Shown one piece after another: positions 16,904 through 27,043 of a DNA stretch of 64,000 bases. Numbering within the stretch: the stretch's first letter is position 1; every line of letters starts with the position of its first letter. The notes beneath the pieces were generated by a model that worked only from the letters and a program-made list of their open reading frames with translations, ran no database searches and had not been told where the DNA came from. The DNA comes from CAWCLK01 sp963796225 (GTDB lineage Bacteria; Actinomycetota; Nitriliruptoria; Nitriliruptorales; Nitriliruptoraceae). Both the position numbers and the translations under genes were made by a program. Location of the stretch: positions 1 through 64,000 of the forward strand of contig CAWCLK010000026.1 of the NCBI GenBank assembly GCA_963796225.1, given 5' to 3'.

Positions 16904-17622
16904 TCCTCGTCGTCCTCGACGAGGTCGCGGGACTTGCTCGGGTCCAGCGGGATGCCCGGCGAGGCCGAGGTCGACACCGTGACCGAGGTCAGGTAGCGGC
17001 CCTTGGCGGACGCGGGGCGCTGCCGGAGCAGCTCGTCGAGCAGGGCGGCGTAGTTGTCCACCAGCTGCTCGACCCCGAACGAGGCCTTGCCGAGGATGGT
17101 GTGGACGTTGCCCTGGCGGTCGGTGCGGTACTCGACGCGACCGGCCTTGATCTCGCGGACGGCCTTCTCGACGTCCATCGTGACCGTGCCCGACTTCGGG
17201 TTCGGCATCAGGCCACGCGGCCCGAGGACCTTGCCCAGCCGACCGAGCTTGCCCATCATGTCGGGCGTGGCGATGATCGCGTCGAGCTCGTCGATGAGCC
17301 CGCCGTCGCTGATCTGCTCGATCAGGTCGTCGGCGCCGACGTGGTCGGCACCCGCGTCACGGGCCTCGGCGGCCTTCTCGGACCCGGTGACCACGGCCAC
17401 CGTCACGGTCTTGCCGATGCCGTGGGGCAGCGACACCGCACCGCGGACCATCTGGTCCGCCTTGCGGGGGTCGACCCCGAGCCGGAACGAGCACTCCACG
17501 GTGGCGTCGTAGCCTGCCGCGTCGATCTCCTTGAGCAGGGAGAACCCTGCCTTGGGGCCGTAGAGGCGGCCGTCCTCGATCTTGTCGAGTCCGGCCCGGT
17601 ACTTCTTCCCACGCTTCGCCAT
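16900..17622 (-). CDS. rplA: 50S ribosomal protein L1
   Basis: L1-stalk protein that assists E-site tRNA release. The ATG at 17622 (MAKRGKKYRAGLDKIEDGRL) gives 240 residues; an upstream in-frame ATG exists but lacks family sequence. Conserved segments are GLMPNPKSGTVTMDVEKAV and the K/R-rich N-terminus. The C-terminus ends in an acidic LVEDDEE. It follows rplK by 100 bp and overlaps the receiver-domain gene by four bases. Confidence 0.97.
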   Translation of the reverse strand: MAKRGKKYRAGLDKIEDGRLYGPKAGFSLLKEIDAAGYDATVECSFRLGVDPRKADQMVRGAVSLPHGIGKTVTVAVVTGSEKAAEARDAGADHVGADDLIEQISDGGLIDELDAIIATPDMMGKLGRLGKVLGPRGLMPNPKSGTVTMDVEKAVREIKAGRVEYRTDRQGNVHTILGKASFGVEQLVDNYAALLDELLRQRPASAKGRYLTSVTVSTSASPGIPLDPSKSRDLVEDDEE

Positions 17623-17722
17623 GGCGAAACTCCTTGGTGTCCGTGGTACGGACGGCGCCTGGCGCGCCTCCCACGTGAACGAATGCTGCTGGCGATCAGC
17701 CCTCACACGAGGGCTCGTTCCC

Positions 17723-18145
17723 TCACTCGACGGTGATGCCCATCGACCGGGCGGTGCCCTCGATGATCTTCATGGCACCGTCGATGTCGATCGCGTTGAG
17801 GTCGGGCATCTTCTTCTCGGCGATCTCGCGCACCTGGTCACGCTTGACCGTGCCCACCTTGACGGTGTGCGGGGTGCCCGAGCCGCTCTTGAGCCCGGCG
17901 GCCTTCAGCAGCAGCTGCGCGGCCGGCGGCGTCTTCATCACGAACGTGAAGGACCGGTCCTCGAAGACCGAGATCTCCACGGGGATGATGTCGCCGGCCT
18001 GCTGCTGGGTCTTCTCGTTGAAGGCCTTGCAGAACTCCATGATGTTGACGCCGTGCTGACCGAGCGCCGGACCCACGGGGGGCGCCGGGTTGGCCTGGCC
18101 GGCCGGGATCTGCAGCTTGATGAAGCCGATGACCTTCTTGGCCAT
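17723..18145 (-). CDS. rplK: 50S ribosomal protein L11
   Basis: GTPase-centre protein, thiostrepton target and needed for RelA activation. The 140-residue product MAKKVIGFIKLQIPAGQANP has the proline-rich PAPPVGPALGQHGVNIMEFCKAFN and a C-terminal RNA-binding domain ending in IIEGTARSMGITVE. Length and sequence are standard. It lies 60 bp after nusG. Confidence 0.98.
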   Translation of the reverse strand: MAKKVIGFIKLQIPAGQANPAPPVGPALGQHGVNIMEFCKAFNEKTQQQAGDIIPVEISVFEDRSFTFVMKTPPAAQLLLKAAGLKSGSGTPHTVKVGTVKRDQVREIAEKKMPDLNAIDIDGAMKIIEGTARSMGITVE

Positions 18146-18205
18146 GGTGGGTGTCTCCTTCGTGGTGCGAACGGCCCGGTGGAGGGCCTCCCACGTGTCT
18201 GGTGT

Positions 18206-19481
18206 CTACAGCTTTGCGACGTTGTCGAAGGGCAGCTCGAGCGGGGTCTCGCGACCGAACACGGACACGAGGACCTTGAGCTTGGCCTGGTCGAGGTTGA
18301 TCTCGGCGATGGTGCCGGTGAAGTCCGCGAAGGGGCCGGTGGTCACGCGGATGGTCTCGCCGACCTCGAGGTCGATCTCGGCCACGCGCGCCTTGGTCTC
18401 GACGGCCTCCTCGGCCTCCTCGGCGCCCTCGACCTCCTCGACGACCTCGTCGGGGATCTTCAGCGTGTCGGCGACCTCGCGCAGCGACAGCGGCACCGGC
18501 TTGGAGCCGGTGGCGCCGACGAAGCCGGTGACGGCCGGGGTGTGCCGGACGATGTTCCAGGTCTCGTCGTCCATGTCCATGCGCACGAGCACGTAGCCGG
18601 GCAGGAACTTCTTCTGCGAGACCTGCTTCTTGCCCTTCTTGAACTCGGTGACCTCTTCGGTCGGGATGACGACCTCGAACACGCGGTCGTGGGCGTCGAG
18701 CGCCTCGACCCGGCTCATGAGGTTGTCCTTGACCCGCTGCTCGTAGCCGGCGTAGGTGTGCACCACGAAGAAGTCGCCGAACAGGCGCATCAGGTCCTTC
18801 TTGTCCCGCACGTCCTCGATGGACTGCGGGCGGCGCCGCACGGTCGTCGTGGTCTCGGCCTCGGTGTCGGCTTCGGGGGCCGCGTCGCCGTCGGTCGCGG
18901 CCTCGGCGGCCGGGGTGTCCTCGGCCTCGCCGTCGTCGCCTGCGCCGGCGAACCCGAGCAGGTCGTCGAGGTCGTCCTCGCCCGCCGGTTCGGGCGACTC
19001 GGCCTCTGCCGCATCGTCGTCGGGGAACGAGGTGTCGCCCTCGGCCGGGTCGGCCTCGGTGCGCTCGGCCACGGCGTCGTCAGGCTCCTGGCCGCTGACC
19101 TCGGGCCCGGGGGCGTCGGCGGCCGACGCCGCCGGTCTGGGCGTCGGGGGCGGTGGTGTCGGCGACGCCGAGGCGGACGGCCTCGGGGGTCTCGCCGGAC
19201 GGCCCCTCGGTGCCGACGGCGGGTTCGACGTCGTCCTCCTCGACCGGCGGCTGCCCGGCGGTCACGCCCTCGGGGGCCGCGTCCGCCTCGGGGTCGAGCC
19301 GCGAGGTCTCGGTGGTCTGGTCCATGGCGGACTCGACCGGCGCCTCGTCGGCCTCGCCGGAGGACGGCAGGTCCTCGGCCGCGGGCATGCCACCGTCGAC
19401 GACCTCGTCGATGTGGTCGTCACGCTGCTGGTCGGCGTCCGCGTCGGGATCGGGCTGGCCGGTGGTCAGGTCGTCAGACAT
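18206..19481 (-). CDS. nusG: Transcription factor NusG with long acidic N-terminus (frameshifted in this sequence)
   Basis: Elongation/antitermination factor bridging RNA polymerase to Rho or S10. The start MSDDLTTGQPDPDADADQQR at 19481 opens a roughly 245-residue extension rich in Glu, Asp, Ala and Pro. The NGN domain starts near LMRLFGDFFVVHTYAGYEQR and the KOW domain holds VGETIRVTTGPFADFTGTIA. The frame breaks near 19130 (after APDAQTG); removing one base gives ASAADAPGPEVSGQEPDDAV and joins the two halves. The 1276-nt span is one base over 425 codons. Long acidic NusG N-termini are known in actinobacteria, but this one is large. It is 7 bp from secE. Confidence 0.94.
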
Positions 19482-19488
19482 GGAAGTC

Positions 19489-19774
19489 CTACAGGAACTG
19501 GGTGGCGGCCTGGCGCAGGACGTAGTCCATGCCCCAGACGACGAGGGTCAGCATCGCGGTCACGAGCAGCACGGTCACGGTGTAGACCGCGACCTCACGG
19601 CGCGAGGGCCAGGCGACCTTGCGCAGCTCGCTGCGCACCTCGCGCAGGAACTGGCGGGGCGACGTGCGCTCCCGGGTGAGCGGGGCGCTGTCAGCCGGGG
19701 GCCGGAACGGCCTCGGCAGCGCGATCGGCGCGCCGCTCCTCGCGGGCACGCGCTCGCTTCTCCTCACGGCTCAT
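19489..19774 (-). CDS. secE: Protein translocase subunit SecE (frameshifted in this sequence)
   Basis: Small essential subunit of the SecYEG channel. From the ATG at 19774 it reads MSREEKRARAREERRADRAA, then a run of five C near 19700 shifts the frame; with four C it continues as PADSAPLTRERTSPRQFLRE. The amphipathic helix VRSELRKVAWPSRREVAVYT and one transmembrane helix (VTVLLVTAMLTLVVWGMDYV) follow. The 286-nt span is one base over 95 codons. The order tRNA-Trp-secE-nusG is typical of actinobacteria. Confidence 0.92.
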
Positions 19775-19876
19775 CGACGACAACCTCGTTCGTGGTGGCG
19801 GCCGCGACGTCCGGTCCGGGGGACGGGGTGGGACGTCGCGGGAGTCGACGACGGTACGACCGTCGTCGGTGTGCTG

Positions 19877-19949
<73 letters not shown>

Positions 19950-20147
19950 AGGAGTCCCGTTCACACCCGGCGGGTGGGTGCTCGGGTCGGCGTCACGGCG
20001 TGTGAACCGGGCCCGACACGGGAACGCTGCCCCACGGGGAGGCAGCGAGGGCAAGGGTAGCCCCCCGACCGCACCCCGACAACCGCCACGACGAGGGCGT
20101 CCGTCGTCCGCCCGGTCCGCCGTGCCGTCCACGGCGGTGGCGGCCGG

Positions 20148-20549
20148 TCAGCGGCGGATGCGCCCCGTGCCCTTCAGGACCGAGTCGCCGTTCTCGTTGG
20201 TCGCGGTCAACGTCACCACGATCTCGTCGTCGGTGACCTCCTTGACCACCCCGCCGAAGGTCGTGGCGGTCCCCAGCGGCCACGGTCGGGTGAAGCGCAC
20301 GTCGATCTCGGTCACCTGCTCGGGCCCGCCGGCGAACTCGGTCAGCAGGCGCGAGGCCAGTCCCATCGAGTACATGCCGTGGGCGATGGTCCCGCCGGTG
20401 GGGCTGATCTGGCTGGCCACCGACTCGTCGTAGTGCAGCGGGTTGTAGTCACCCGAGGCCGCGGCGTACATCACCGAGGTGATCAGGCTCGACTCCTGCG
20501 TGATGGTCGGCAGCTCCTGGCCGACCTCGACCGTGCTCAGGTCCGTCAT
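20148..20549 (-). CDS. hadB: MaoC-type hydroxyacyl dehydratase, HadB-like
   Basis: Hot-dog-fold (R)-hydratase, by position the HadB catalytic partner of mycobacterial-type (3R)-hydroxyacyl-ACP dehydratase. The start is the ATG at 20549 (MTDLSTVEVGQELPTITQES), giving 133 residues. The MaoC catalytic segment is clear: AAASGDYNPLHYDESVA with Asp and His, then GTIAHGMYSMGLASRLL. It lies 1 bp after the HadA-like gene. HadC, present in mycobacteria, is missing. Whether it serves fatty-acid or other acyl chains is unknown. Confidence 0.85.
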   Translation of the reverse strand: MTDLSTVEVGQELPTITQESSLITSVMYAAASGDYNPLHYDESVASQISPTGGTIAHGMYSMGLASRLLTEFAGGPEQVTEIDVRFTRPWPLGTATTFGGVVKEVTDDEIVVTLTATNENGDSVLKGTGRIRR

Positions 20550-20550
20550 G

Positions 20551-20997
20551 TCAGGCCTCCTCGGTGGACGGTGCGCTGCCCAGCAGGACGATGGTCTGGG
20601 ACGCGGTGACCGCCAGCTCACCCGACGCCTCATGGCGGCAGTCGATGGCGATGGTCAGGAACTCGTTCTTCCCGCGTGCGCTGATGGCGTCGATGCGCGG
20701 TGTGCACGAGAGCACGTCGCCGGGGCGGATCGGCCGGTCGCCGTAGGTGAAGCGCTGGGAGCCGTGGACCAGGGCCATGTGCGTGCCGAGGTCCGGGTCG
20801 CTCATCGCGGCCTGGCCGCCCTTGATGACCGTGAAGCAGGCGGCGAAGGTCGGCGGGGCGACGCAGTCGTCGTCCTCGCTGAAGTAGCGGGGGTCGGACT
20901 CCCCCAGCGCCGAGGCGTACTCACGGATCTTCTCGCGAGACACCTCGTAGCGGTACGGCGGGTACTCCGTCCCGATCTTGTCCCTGTTCAGCGCCAC
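20551..20997 (-). CDS. hadA: FAS1-like/MaoC N-terminal dehydratase subunit, HadA-like
   Basis: A 148-residue protein of the MaoC N-terminal family, the non-catalytic, chain-binding half of a HadAB dehydratase. It starts at a GTG (MALNRDKIGTEYPPYRYEVS) behind AGGAGG and contains KIREYASALGESDPRYFSED and VAPPTFAACFTVIKGGQAA. It is joined to hadB with 1 bp between. In mycobacteria the upstream neighbour is rpmG; here an insertion element separates them. Confidence 0.85.
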   Translation of the reverse strand: MALNRDKIGTEYPPYRYEVSREKIREYASALGESDPRYFSEDDDCVAPPTFAACFTVIKGGQAAMSDPDLGTHMALVHGSQRFTYGDRPIRPGDVLSCTPRIDAISARGKNEFLTIAIDCRHEASGELAVTASQTIVLLGSAPSTEEA

Positions 20998-21253
20998 GCG
21001 GCCTCCTGACGTCCGGTCACGACGCCGGGGAGCCTAATGGGGATCGACTGTCCGCTCCTGTGGGGCAGGATGGTCCCGAGCCGCCGGTCGGTGAGCACTC
21101 TGTGAGCCTGGACGTCGAGTCCTACGCCTAGATCGTGCCCCGGCCGGTTGGTGAGGTCGACCTTGGATGGCTGGTGGGATGACGTGCCGTGCGAGCACTG
21201 AACCATTAGGACGCTGCTGGTCGCCTCGGCTCACCGACCGATCGGAGATGATG
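20998..21253 (+). ncRNA. IS110 left non-coding end, candidate bridge-RNA region
   Basis: 256 bases upstream of an IS110-type recombinase and downstream of the hadA start on the other strand. In IS110-group elements the long non-coding end lies 5' of the recombinase gene and encodes a structured bridge RNA that pairs with target and donor. GC-rich self-complementary stretches occur here (for example around 21082-21100 and 21135-21165). No terminal inverted repeats were seen, as expected for IS110. The exact left end, RNA boundaries and guide loops cannot be fixed by eye. Confidence 0.4.
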
Positions 21254-22468
21254 ATGGAAGTGTTCGTGGGGCATGACTGGGCCGAGGACCACCATGACGT
21301 CCACGTCCAGGACAGTGACGGGCGACGGCTGGTTGCCGCGCGGCTGCCGGATGGCATCGAAGGGGTCGCGCGGCTGCACGGGCTGCTGGCCGATCACGTC
21401 GACGATCCCGGTCAGGTGACGGTTGCGACCGAGACCGACCGGGGTCTGTTCGTCGGGGCGCTGGTCGCGGCGGGCTACCGGGTGGTCGCGGTCAACCCGC
21501 TGTCCACCTCGCGCTATCGGGAACGGCACTCCACCTCGGGAGCCAAGTCCGATCCGGGAGACGCCAAGGTGCTGGCCGACCTGGCCCGCACCGATGCGCA
21601 CAACCACCGTCCGGTCGCGGGCGATTCGGAGCTGGCCGAGGCGGTCAAGTCGCTGGCACGGGCCCACCAGAGCCTGATCTGGACCCGCCGACGGCAGACC
21701 AACCAGCTGCGCTCGGCGCTGCGGGAGTTCTACCCCGCCGCACTCGAGGCGTTCGACGACCTGGACGGCCGCGATGCGCTGGCCGTGCTCGCGATCGCGC
21801 CCACCCCCGACCGGGGCAAGGCCCTGTCGCGATCCAAGATCGCCGCGGCGCTACGTCGCGGCGGACGGCAACGCAACATCGAACCACGCACCATCGCGAT
21901 CCAGACCGCGCTGCGCACCCAGCAGCTGGCCGCACCACCGGTCGTGGCCGACGCGATGGGCACCATCGTTGCCTCGCTGGTCACCGTCATCGGGCAGCTC
22001 AACGTCCAGATCGACCAGCTCGAGACCGCGCTGGCCGAGCGTTTTGACCAGCACCCGGACGCCAAGATCATCCGCTCCCTGCCAGGACTGGGGACGATCC
22101 TGGGCGCCCGGGTGCTCGCAGAGTTCGGGGACGACCCGAACCGCTACGACACCGCCAAGTCTCGCAAGAACTACGCCGGCACGTCGCCGATCACCAAGGC
22201 CTCGGGCAAACACCGGGTCGTGCTCGCCCGCTACGCCCGCAACCGACGGCTCGCCGACGCCTGCTACCTGTGGGCCTTCGCCGCCATCACCGCAAGCCCC
22301 GGCGCCCGAGCCTTCTACGACCAACACCGCGCCACCGGCGACACCCACAGCCGTGCCCTACGCGCCCTGGCCAACCGCCTCGTCGGCATTCTCCACGGCT
22401 GTCTACGCCACCAGACCCCCTACGACGAACACACCGCCTGGGGCCACCGCGCCCAACTCGCTGCTTGA
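21254..22468 (+). mobile_element. IS110-family transposase (DEDD/serine recombinase)
   Basis: A 404-residue recombinase. The start is taken at the third ATG of ATGATGATG (21254) because GGAG lies six bases before it: MEVFVGHDWAEDHHDVHVQD. The RuvC-like DEDD residues are D8, E60 (VATETDRG), D100 and D103 (KSDPGDAKVLADLART). The C-terminal Tnp2 domain has LPGLGTILGARVLAEFGD near residues 276-293 and the probable nucleophile S317 in TKASGK. A coiled region lies between. The coding sequence is intact, so the element may be active. It interrupts the conserved rpmG-hadA neighbourhood. No direct repeats found. Confidence 0.9.
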
Positions 22469-22498
22469 CAGTTGGAGCCGTGGGATATCTAGACGCGA

Positions 22499-22525
22499 CG
22501 AGGGCCCGCCAGTGGCGGGCCCTCG
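22499..22525. terminator. Hairpin between IS110 and rpmG
   Basis: GAGGGCCCGCCAGTGGCGGGCCCTC: a perfect 11-bp stem with a 3-base loop, between the convergent IS recombinase and rpmG. It could end either transcript; it may predate or belong to the insertion. Confidence 0.75.
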
Positions 22526-22575
22526 CGACGTCGCCGACGACTCAGCGATCTCGACAGGTCGGCGCTGAGCGGAGC

Positions 22576-22740
22576 TCAGCGAGTCTCCTTGTGCGCCGTG
22601 TGCTGGCGACAGCGCGGGCAGTACTTGTTGAGCTCGATGCGCTCGCGCTGGTTCACACGGTGCTTGGTCGTGATGTAGTTGCGCTCCTTGCACTCCGGGC
22701 AAGCGAGCGTGACCTTGGGCCGGTTGATGCTCTTCGGCAC
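22576..22740 (-). CDS. rpmG: 50S ribosomal protein L33, zinc-binding type
   Basis: A 54-residue protein starting at a GTG: MPKSINRPKVTLACPECKER, ending KYCPRCRQHTAHKETR. Two CxxC pairs (CPEC and CPRC) mark the zinc-containing form, which bacteria replace by a Cys-free paralogue in zinc shortage. The start follows AAAGGAGT. It is on the same strand as tuf copy 2 and the tRNAs upstream, and would normally be followed directly by hadA. Confidence 0.95.
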   Translation of the reverse strand: MPKSINRPKVTLACPECKERNYITTKHRVNQRERIELNKYCPRCRQHTAHKETR

Positions 22741-22802
22741 GGTCACTCCTTTCGAGGTCGCACCCGGCGGGCAGGAGGTCCAGGTGGTTGGGGAACAGCG
22801 TA

Positions 22803-22827
22803 CGGGAGGGGGTCAAGCCCCCTCCCG
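22803..22827 (-). terminator. Terminator after tuf copy 2
   Basis: A perfect 10-bp stem CGGGAGGGGG with CCCCCTCCCG and a 5-base loop, starting 15 bases beyond the tuf stop. Confidence 0.8.
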
Positions 22828-22841
22828 CATGCAACTGGTGG

Positions 22842-24026
<1,185 letters not shown>

Positions 24027-24219
24027 CGGCGGCCTCCCTTGTGCGTGTCTGGTGGGGTCGGGTTCGACGCGACGCCCGGTCGGGCGGCTGCGTGTGGTGC
24101 GGCGGACGAGCATAGTCCCGCCGTGGCGCAGTGAGACCGGCCGTCGTCGCGCGAGCGGCCGGTCGAACTCGTCTGCGTTGTGGCCCCTGCGGGCCCCGCG
24201 GGAGCGGTGCCGTTCCGGG

Positions 24220-24294
24220 TGGTAGCGGCGGGTGGACTCGAACCACCGACTCAGCGATTATGAGTCGCTCGCTCTACCTCTGAGCTACGCCGCC
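24220..24294 (-). tRNA. trnM: tRNA-Met, elongator (anticodon CAT)
   Basis: 75 nt including an encoded CCA. Acceptor GGCGGCG with CGCCGCT, D arm AGCTCAGAGGTAGAGC, anticodon arm GCGACTCATAATCGC, T arm GTGGTTCGAGTCCAC. Resemblance to actinobacterial elongator tRNA-Met (GACTCATAATC) argues against the initiator or the Ile-lysidine species. Confidence 0.92.
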
Positions 24295-24329
24295 GGGTGA
24301 TGCGTGACGCCTCCCTGGGGAGGTGCCAG

Positions 24330-24402
24330 AGCCCCCGCGCGGAATCGAACCGCGGACCTCATCCTTACCATGGATGCGCTCTGCCGACTGAGCTACAGGG
24401 GC
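24330..24402 (-). tRNA. trnT: tRNA-Thr (anticodon GGT)
   Basis: 73 nt: acceptor GCCCCTG with CGGGGGC, D arm AGCTCAGTCGGCAGAGC, anticodon arm CATCCATGGTAAGGATG with GGT at the centre, T arm CGCGGTTCGATTCCGCG. CCA is not encoded. It forms a tRNA cluster with Met and Tyr. Confidence 0.93.
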
Positions 24403-24527
24403 GTGCTGTGACGTGGGTGCGGGAGGGTAGCGACCGGCTCGCGGTTGCAGCGAGTCGGTCGCGACCTCGAGCCGCGTACGTGCGCCTGCTGGTCACCGCG
24501 GGGCGGGTCGCAGCAGGCGCGCGTTCG

Positions 24528-24609
24528 TGGAGGGAGCAGGATTTGAACCTGCGAAGGCATAGCCGTTCGGTTTACAGCCGAATCCCTTTGGCCACTCGGG
24601 CATCCCTCC
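24528..24609 (-). tRNA. trnY: tRNA-Tyr (anticodon GTA)
   Basis: 82 nt with the long variable arm of class II tRNAs: acceptor GGAGGGA with TCCCTCC, anticodon arm TTCGGCTGTAAACCGAA with GTA, T arm GCAGGTTCAAATCCTGC. CCA is not encoded. Confidence 0.94.
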
Positions 24610-24627
24610 GGGAGGTGCGCAGGGTAC

Positions 24628-25167
24628 TCACGGCGGGTCAGGCGGCAAACCCACGCGAGGAGGTGAGGCCCGGTAGGGCTGCCACTTGTCACCGAGGTTG
24701 ATGGCGCGCCGGGCGTCGACGACAGCCGCCGGGATCACGTAGCGATCACCGCCGTCGGTGAGCACGTAGAGGATGTCCACGAGCTCGGGGTCGAAGGGCT
24801 TGCGCGTGTGGAAGCTCTGGTTGCCGCCGGCCGTCTCGATCGACGCCACGAAGCGGCCGTAGGCCGACCGCACGGTGGTCGTCTTGACCTGGACCCGGGC
24901 CAGCGCCCCGTCCACGTCCACGACCAGGTCGTAGGCCTGGTTGTCGGCCAAGGGGACCGAGACGGTGAGGCCACGGCGGCCGAACCAGCCGATGGCGTCG
25001 GACAGGCCGATCTCGCCCTGATGGCGAGGGTTGTCGCGGCGGATGTCGGTGGGACCCGGCGGGTCCGGGACGAGCGGCTCGCGCTGGCAGAGGGTGGCGA
25101 GCACGTCGGGCGGGACGCGAGGAGCAGGGGCGAAGGCGACCAGACGGTCCTGGGCGGGCAGCGGCAT
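24628..25167 (-). CDS. PD-(D/E)XK endonuclease-like protein (group I intron endonuclease family)
   Basis: A 179-residue protein from the ATG at 25167 (MPLPAQDRLVAFAPAPRVPP); the frame is open to 25254 but that start would crowd yajQ on the other strand. The core matches the PDDEXK_5 family: HQGEIGLSDAIGWFGRRGLT, then YDLVVDVDGALARVQVKTTT. These supply the early Glu, the Asp and the xVK motif, with Gln in place of the usual acid before VK. The C-terminal half (PELVDILYVLTDGGDRYVIP) fits the family fold. It sits 18 bp from tRNA-Tyr. Activity is inferred from motif only. Confidence 0.6.
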   Translation of the reverse strand: MPLPAQDRLVAFAPAPRVPPDVLATLCQREPLVPDPPGPTDIRRDNPRHQGEIGLSDAIGWFGRRGLTVSVPLADNQAYDLVVDVDGALARVQVKTTTVRSAYGRFVASIETAGGNQSFHTRKPFDPELVDILYVLTDGGDRYVIPAAVVDARRAINLGDKWQPYRASPPRVGLPPDPP

Positions 25168-25268
25168 GGGCGGCTCGACGAGACGGCGGACCGGCACCGT
25201 GCCATCGGGGCGGGCCGACCGGGAGTAGCCTCTCGCGACCTGTGGACGCCGCACGAACGGGGAATGCC

Positions 25269-25760
25269 ATGGCCGAATCCAGCTTCGACATCGAGGCCGG
25301 TGTCGACCGCCAGGAGGTCGACAACGCCATCAACCAGGCGGCCAAGGAGGTCGGCCAGCGGTGGGACTTCAAGGACACCGAGACCGTCATCGCCTGGTCG
25401 GGTGACGAGTCCATCCAGGTCGAGTCGGTGTCGGAGGACCGGGCCACCGCGGCGCTCGAGGTCCTGCGCGACAAGTGCGTCAAGCGCAAGGTGTCGCTGA
25501 AGGCCCTGGACGTCGACGAACCCCGCCCCGTCGGCGGGGGCCGGACCCGCATCGACGTGGCGCTGACCACCAGCCTGAACCAGGACCTGGCCAAGCAGAT
25601 CGTCAAGGCGATCAAGGGGACCAAGCTCAAGGTCACCCCGACCAACATGGGCGACAAGGTCCGCGTCGCCGGCAAGTCCCGCGACGACCTGCAGGAGATC
25701 CAGAAGATGGTCACCGCGCAGGACTACGACGCCCCGCTGCGGTTCACCAACTACACGTAG
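25269..25760 (+). CDS. yajQ: YajQ family cyclic-di-GMP-binding protein
   Basis: A 163-residue protein, the usual YajQ size, from the ATG at 25269 (MAESSFDIEAGVDRQEVDNA). It has the two-lobed ferredoxin-like pattern: INQAAKEVGQRWDFKDTET, KRKVSLKALDVDEPRPVGG and the ending GKSRDDLQEIQKMVTAQDYD. Members bind nucleotides, in some cases c-di-GMP, and affect transcription or phage growth; which applies here is unknown. It is divergent from the PD-(D/E)XK-like gene and converges with the MFS carrier (10 bp apart). Confidence 0.93.
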   Translation: MAESSFDIEAGVDRQEVDNAINQAAKEVGQRWDFKDTETVIAWSGDESIQVESVSEDRATAALEVLRDKCVKRKVSLKALDVDEPRPVGGGRTRIDVALTTSLNQDLAKQIVKAIKGTKLKVTPTNMGDKVRVAGKSRDDLQEIQKMVTAQDYDAPLRFTNYT

Positions 25761-25770
25761 CCCGACCGCG

Positions 25771-27028
25771 TCAGGTCGACGGGGCCGGGGCCGCGCGCGT
25801 CAGTGCCCGGGGCAGGACCACGGCCACGGCCAGCCCGGCCAGCGGCATCAGGGCGAAGGCCACGGGCAGGCCGACGGCCCCCGCCAGCGAGCCGACCACG
25901 ACCGGCACGGTGAGGAAGCCCACGCGCGAGGCGGAGGCGGCGACCGCCACCCCGGTCCCGGTCGCGTCGAGGCGGTCGCCGACCGCGAGCATCGACGGGA
26001 ACAGGATCGCCGCCCCGATGCCGGCCGCGACCAGGCCGGCCACGAGCAGCAGCGGCACGTCCAGCAGGCTCGCCCCGAGCAGCCCCGCCCCGGCCCCGAC
26101 CGCGACCAGCGCCCCGCTGGCCCGGGATGCGGCCTCGACGCCCACGCGGTCGATCACCCGGTCCCCCAGCAGGCGCCCGACGAGCATCGCCCCGGCGAAC
26201 GCCGTGGGACCGGCACCGGCCACCAGCGCGCTGGCCCCCAGCCCGTCGCGCAGCGTCAGGGCCGACCACTCGTTGGCCACGCCCTCGACGGCGGCGACGG
26301 CGACCGCGGCGACCACGACCCCGACCCACCGGCCCGGTCGCCGGCGCGACCTTCGCCCCGCAGCGGGGGCGGTGGCGACCGGCTCCTCGGCGACGCCCGA
26401 GGCGGGGTCGACCGGGGTGGCGGCCGGGATCGGCGCCCCGCGGTCGCCGAAGTCCCGCCGCCGCAGGACCCACGCCCCGGCGGCGATGAGCGCCCACCCG
26501 GCCACGGCGAAGCCCAGCGACTGGGTGACCACCGAGATCCCGACCGCGGCGGCGACCGTGCCCCCGGTGGTGCCGACGAGCGCCCCGCTGCTCCACAGCG
26601 CGTGCATGCGGCTGGTGAGGGAGCGGGACGTGGTGCGCTGCACCTCGAACATGAGGTGGTTCTGCGCCATGTCGGCGACGCCGTCGGTCAGGCCCATCAG
26701 CGCGAACGCCCCGAACAGGGCGGGGACCGACCCGGCCAGGCCGACCAGCACCGTCATGCCGGCCAGCAGCGACGCCGAGGACACCGCGGCCGTTCGCGGC
26801 CCCAGTCGACGCACCAGCCACGGCGCGGCCGCCGATCCGACGACACGCCCCGAGGCCGGTGCCCAGCAGGGCCAGGCCGAACAGCGCCTCGCCCGCTCCG
26901 ACCGCGTCCTTGACCTGCGGGAACCGCGGCCACAGCGCGGGCACCAGGCCGTTGGCGACGAACAGCAGCCCGATGGCGTGCGGCGCGCGCAGCCGTCCGG
27001 CCCGTGCGGCCAGCCCCGTGACCGTCAT
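25771..27028 (-). CDS. MFS transporter (frameshifted in this sequence)
   Basis: Twelve-helix carrier of about 418 residues after repair. The N-terminal part (MTVTGLAARAGRLRAPHAIG to ALFGLALLGTGLGA) shifts near 26847; removing one T continues as VVGSAAAPWLVRRLGPRTAA. The 1258-nt span is one base over 419 codons. Helix-rich sequence with an R/D pair (DRVIDRVG) between halves is typical. It resembles drug/metabolite MFS proteins of the Fucose-permease-like type (loose match). It starts 15 bp after the Cys-rich LGFP protein and so may belong to that operon. Substrate unknown. Confidence 0.8.
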
Positions 27029-27043
27029 CGTCCGGCTCGCACG

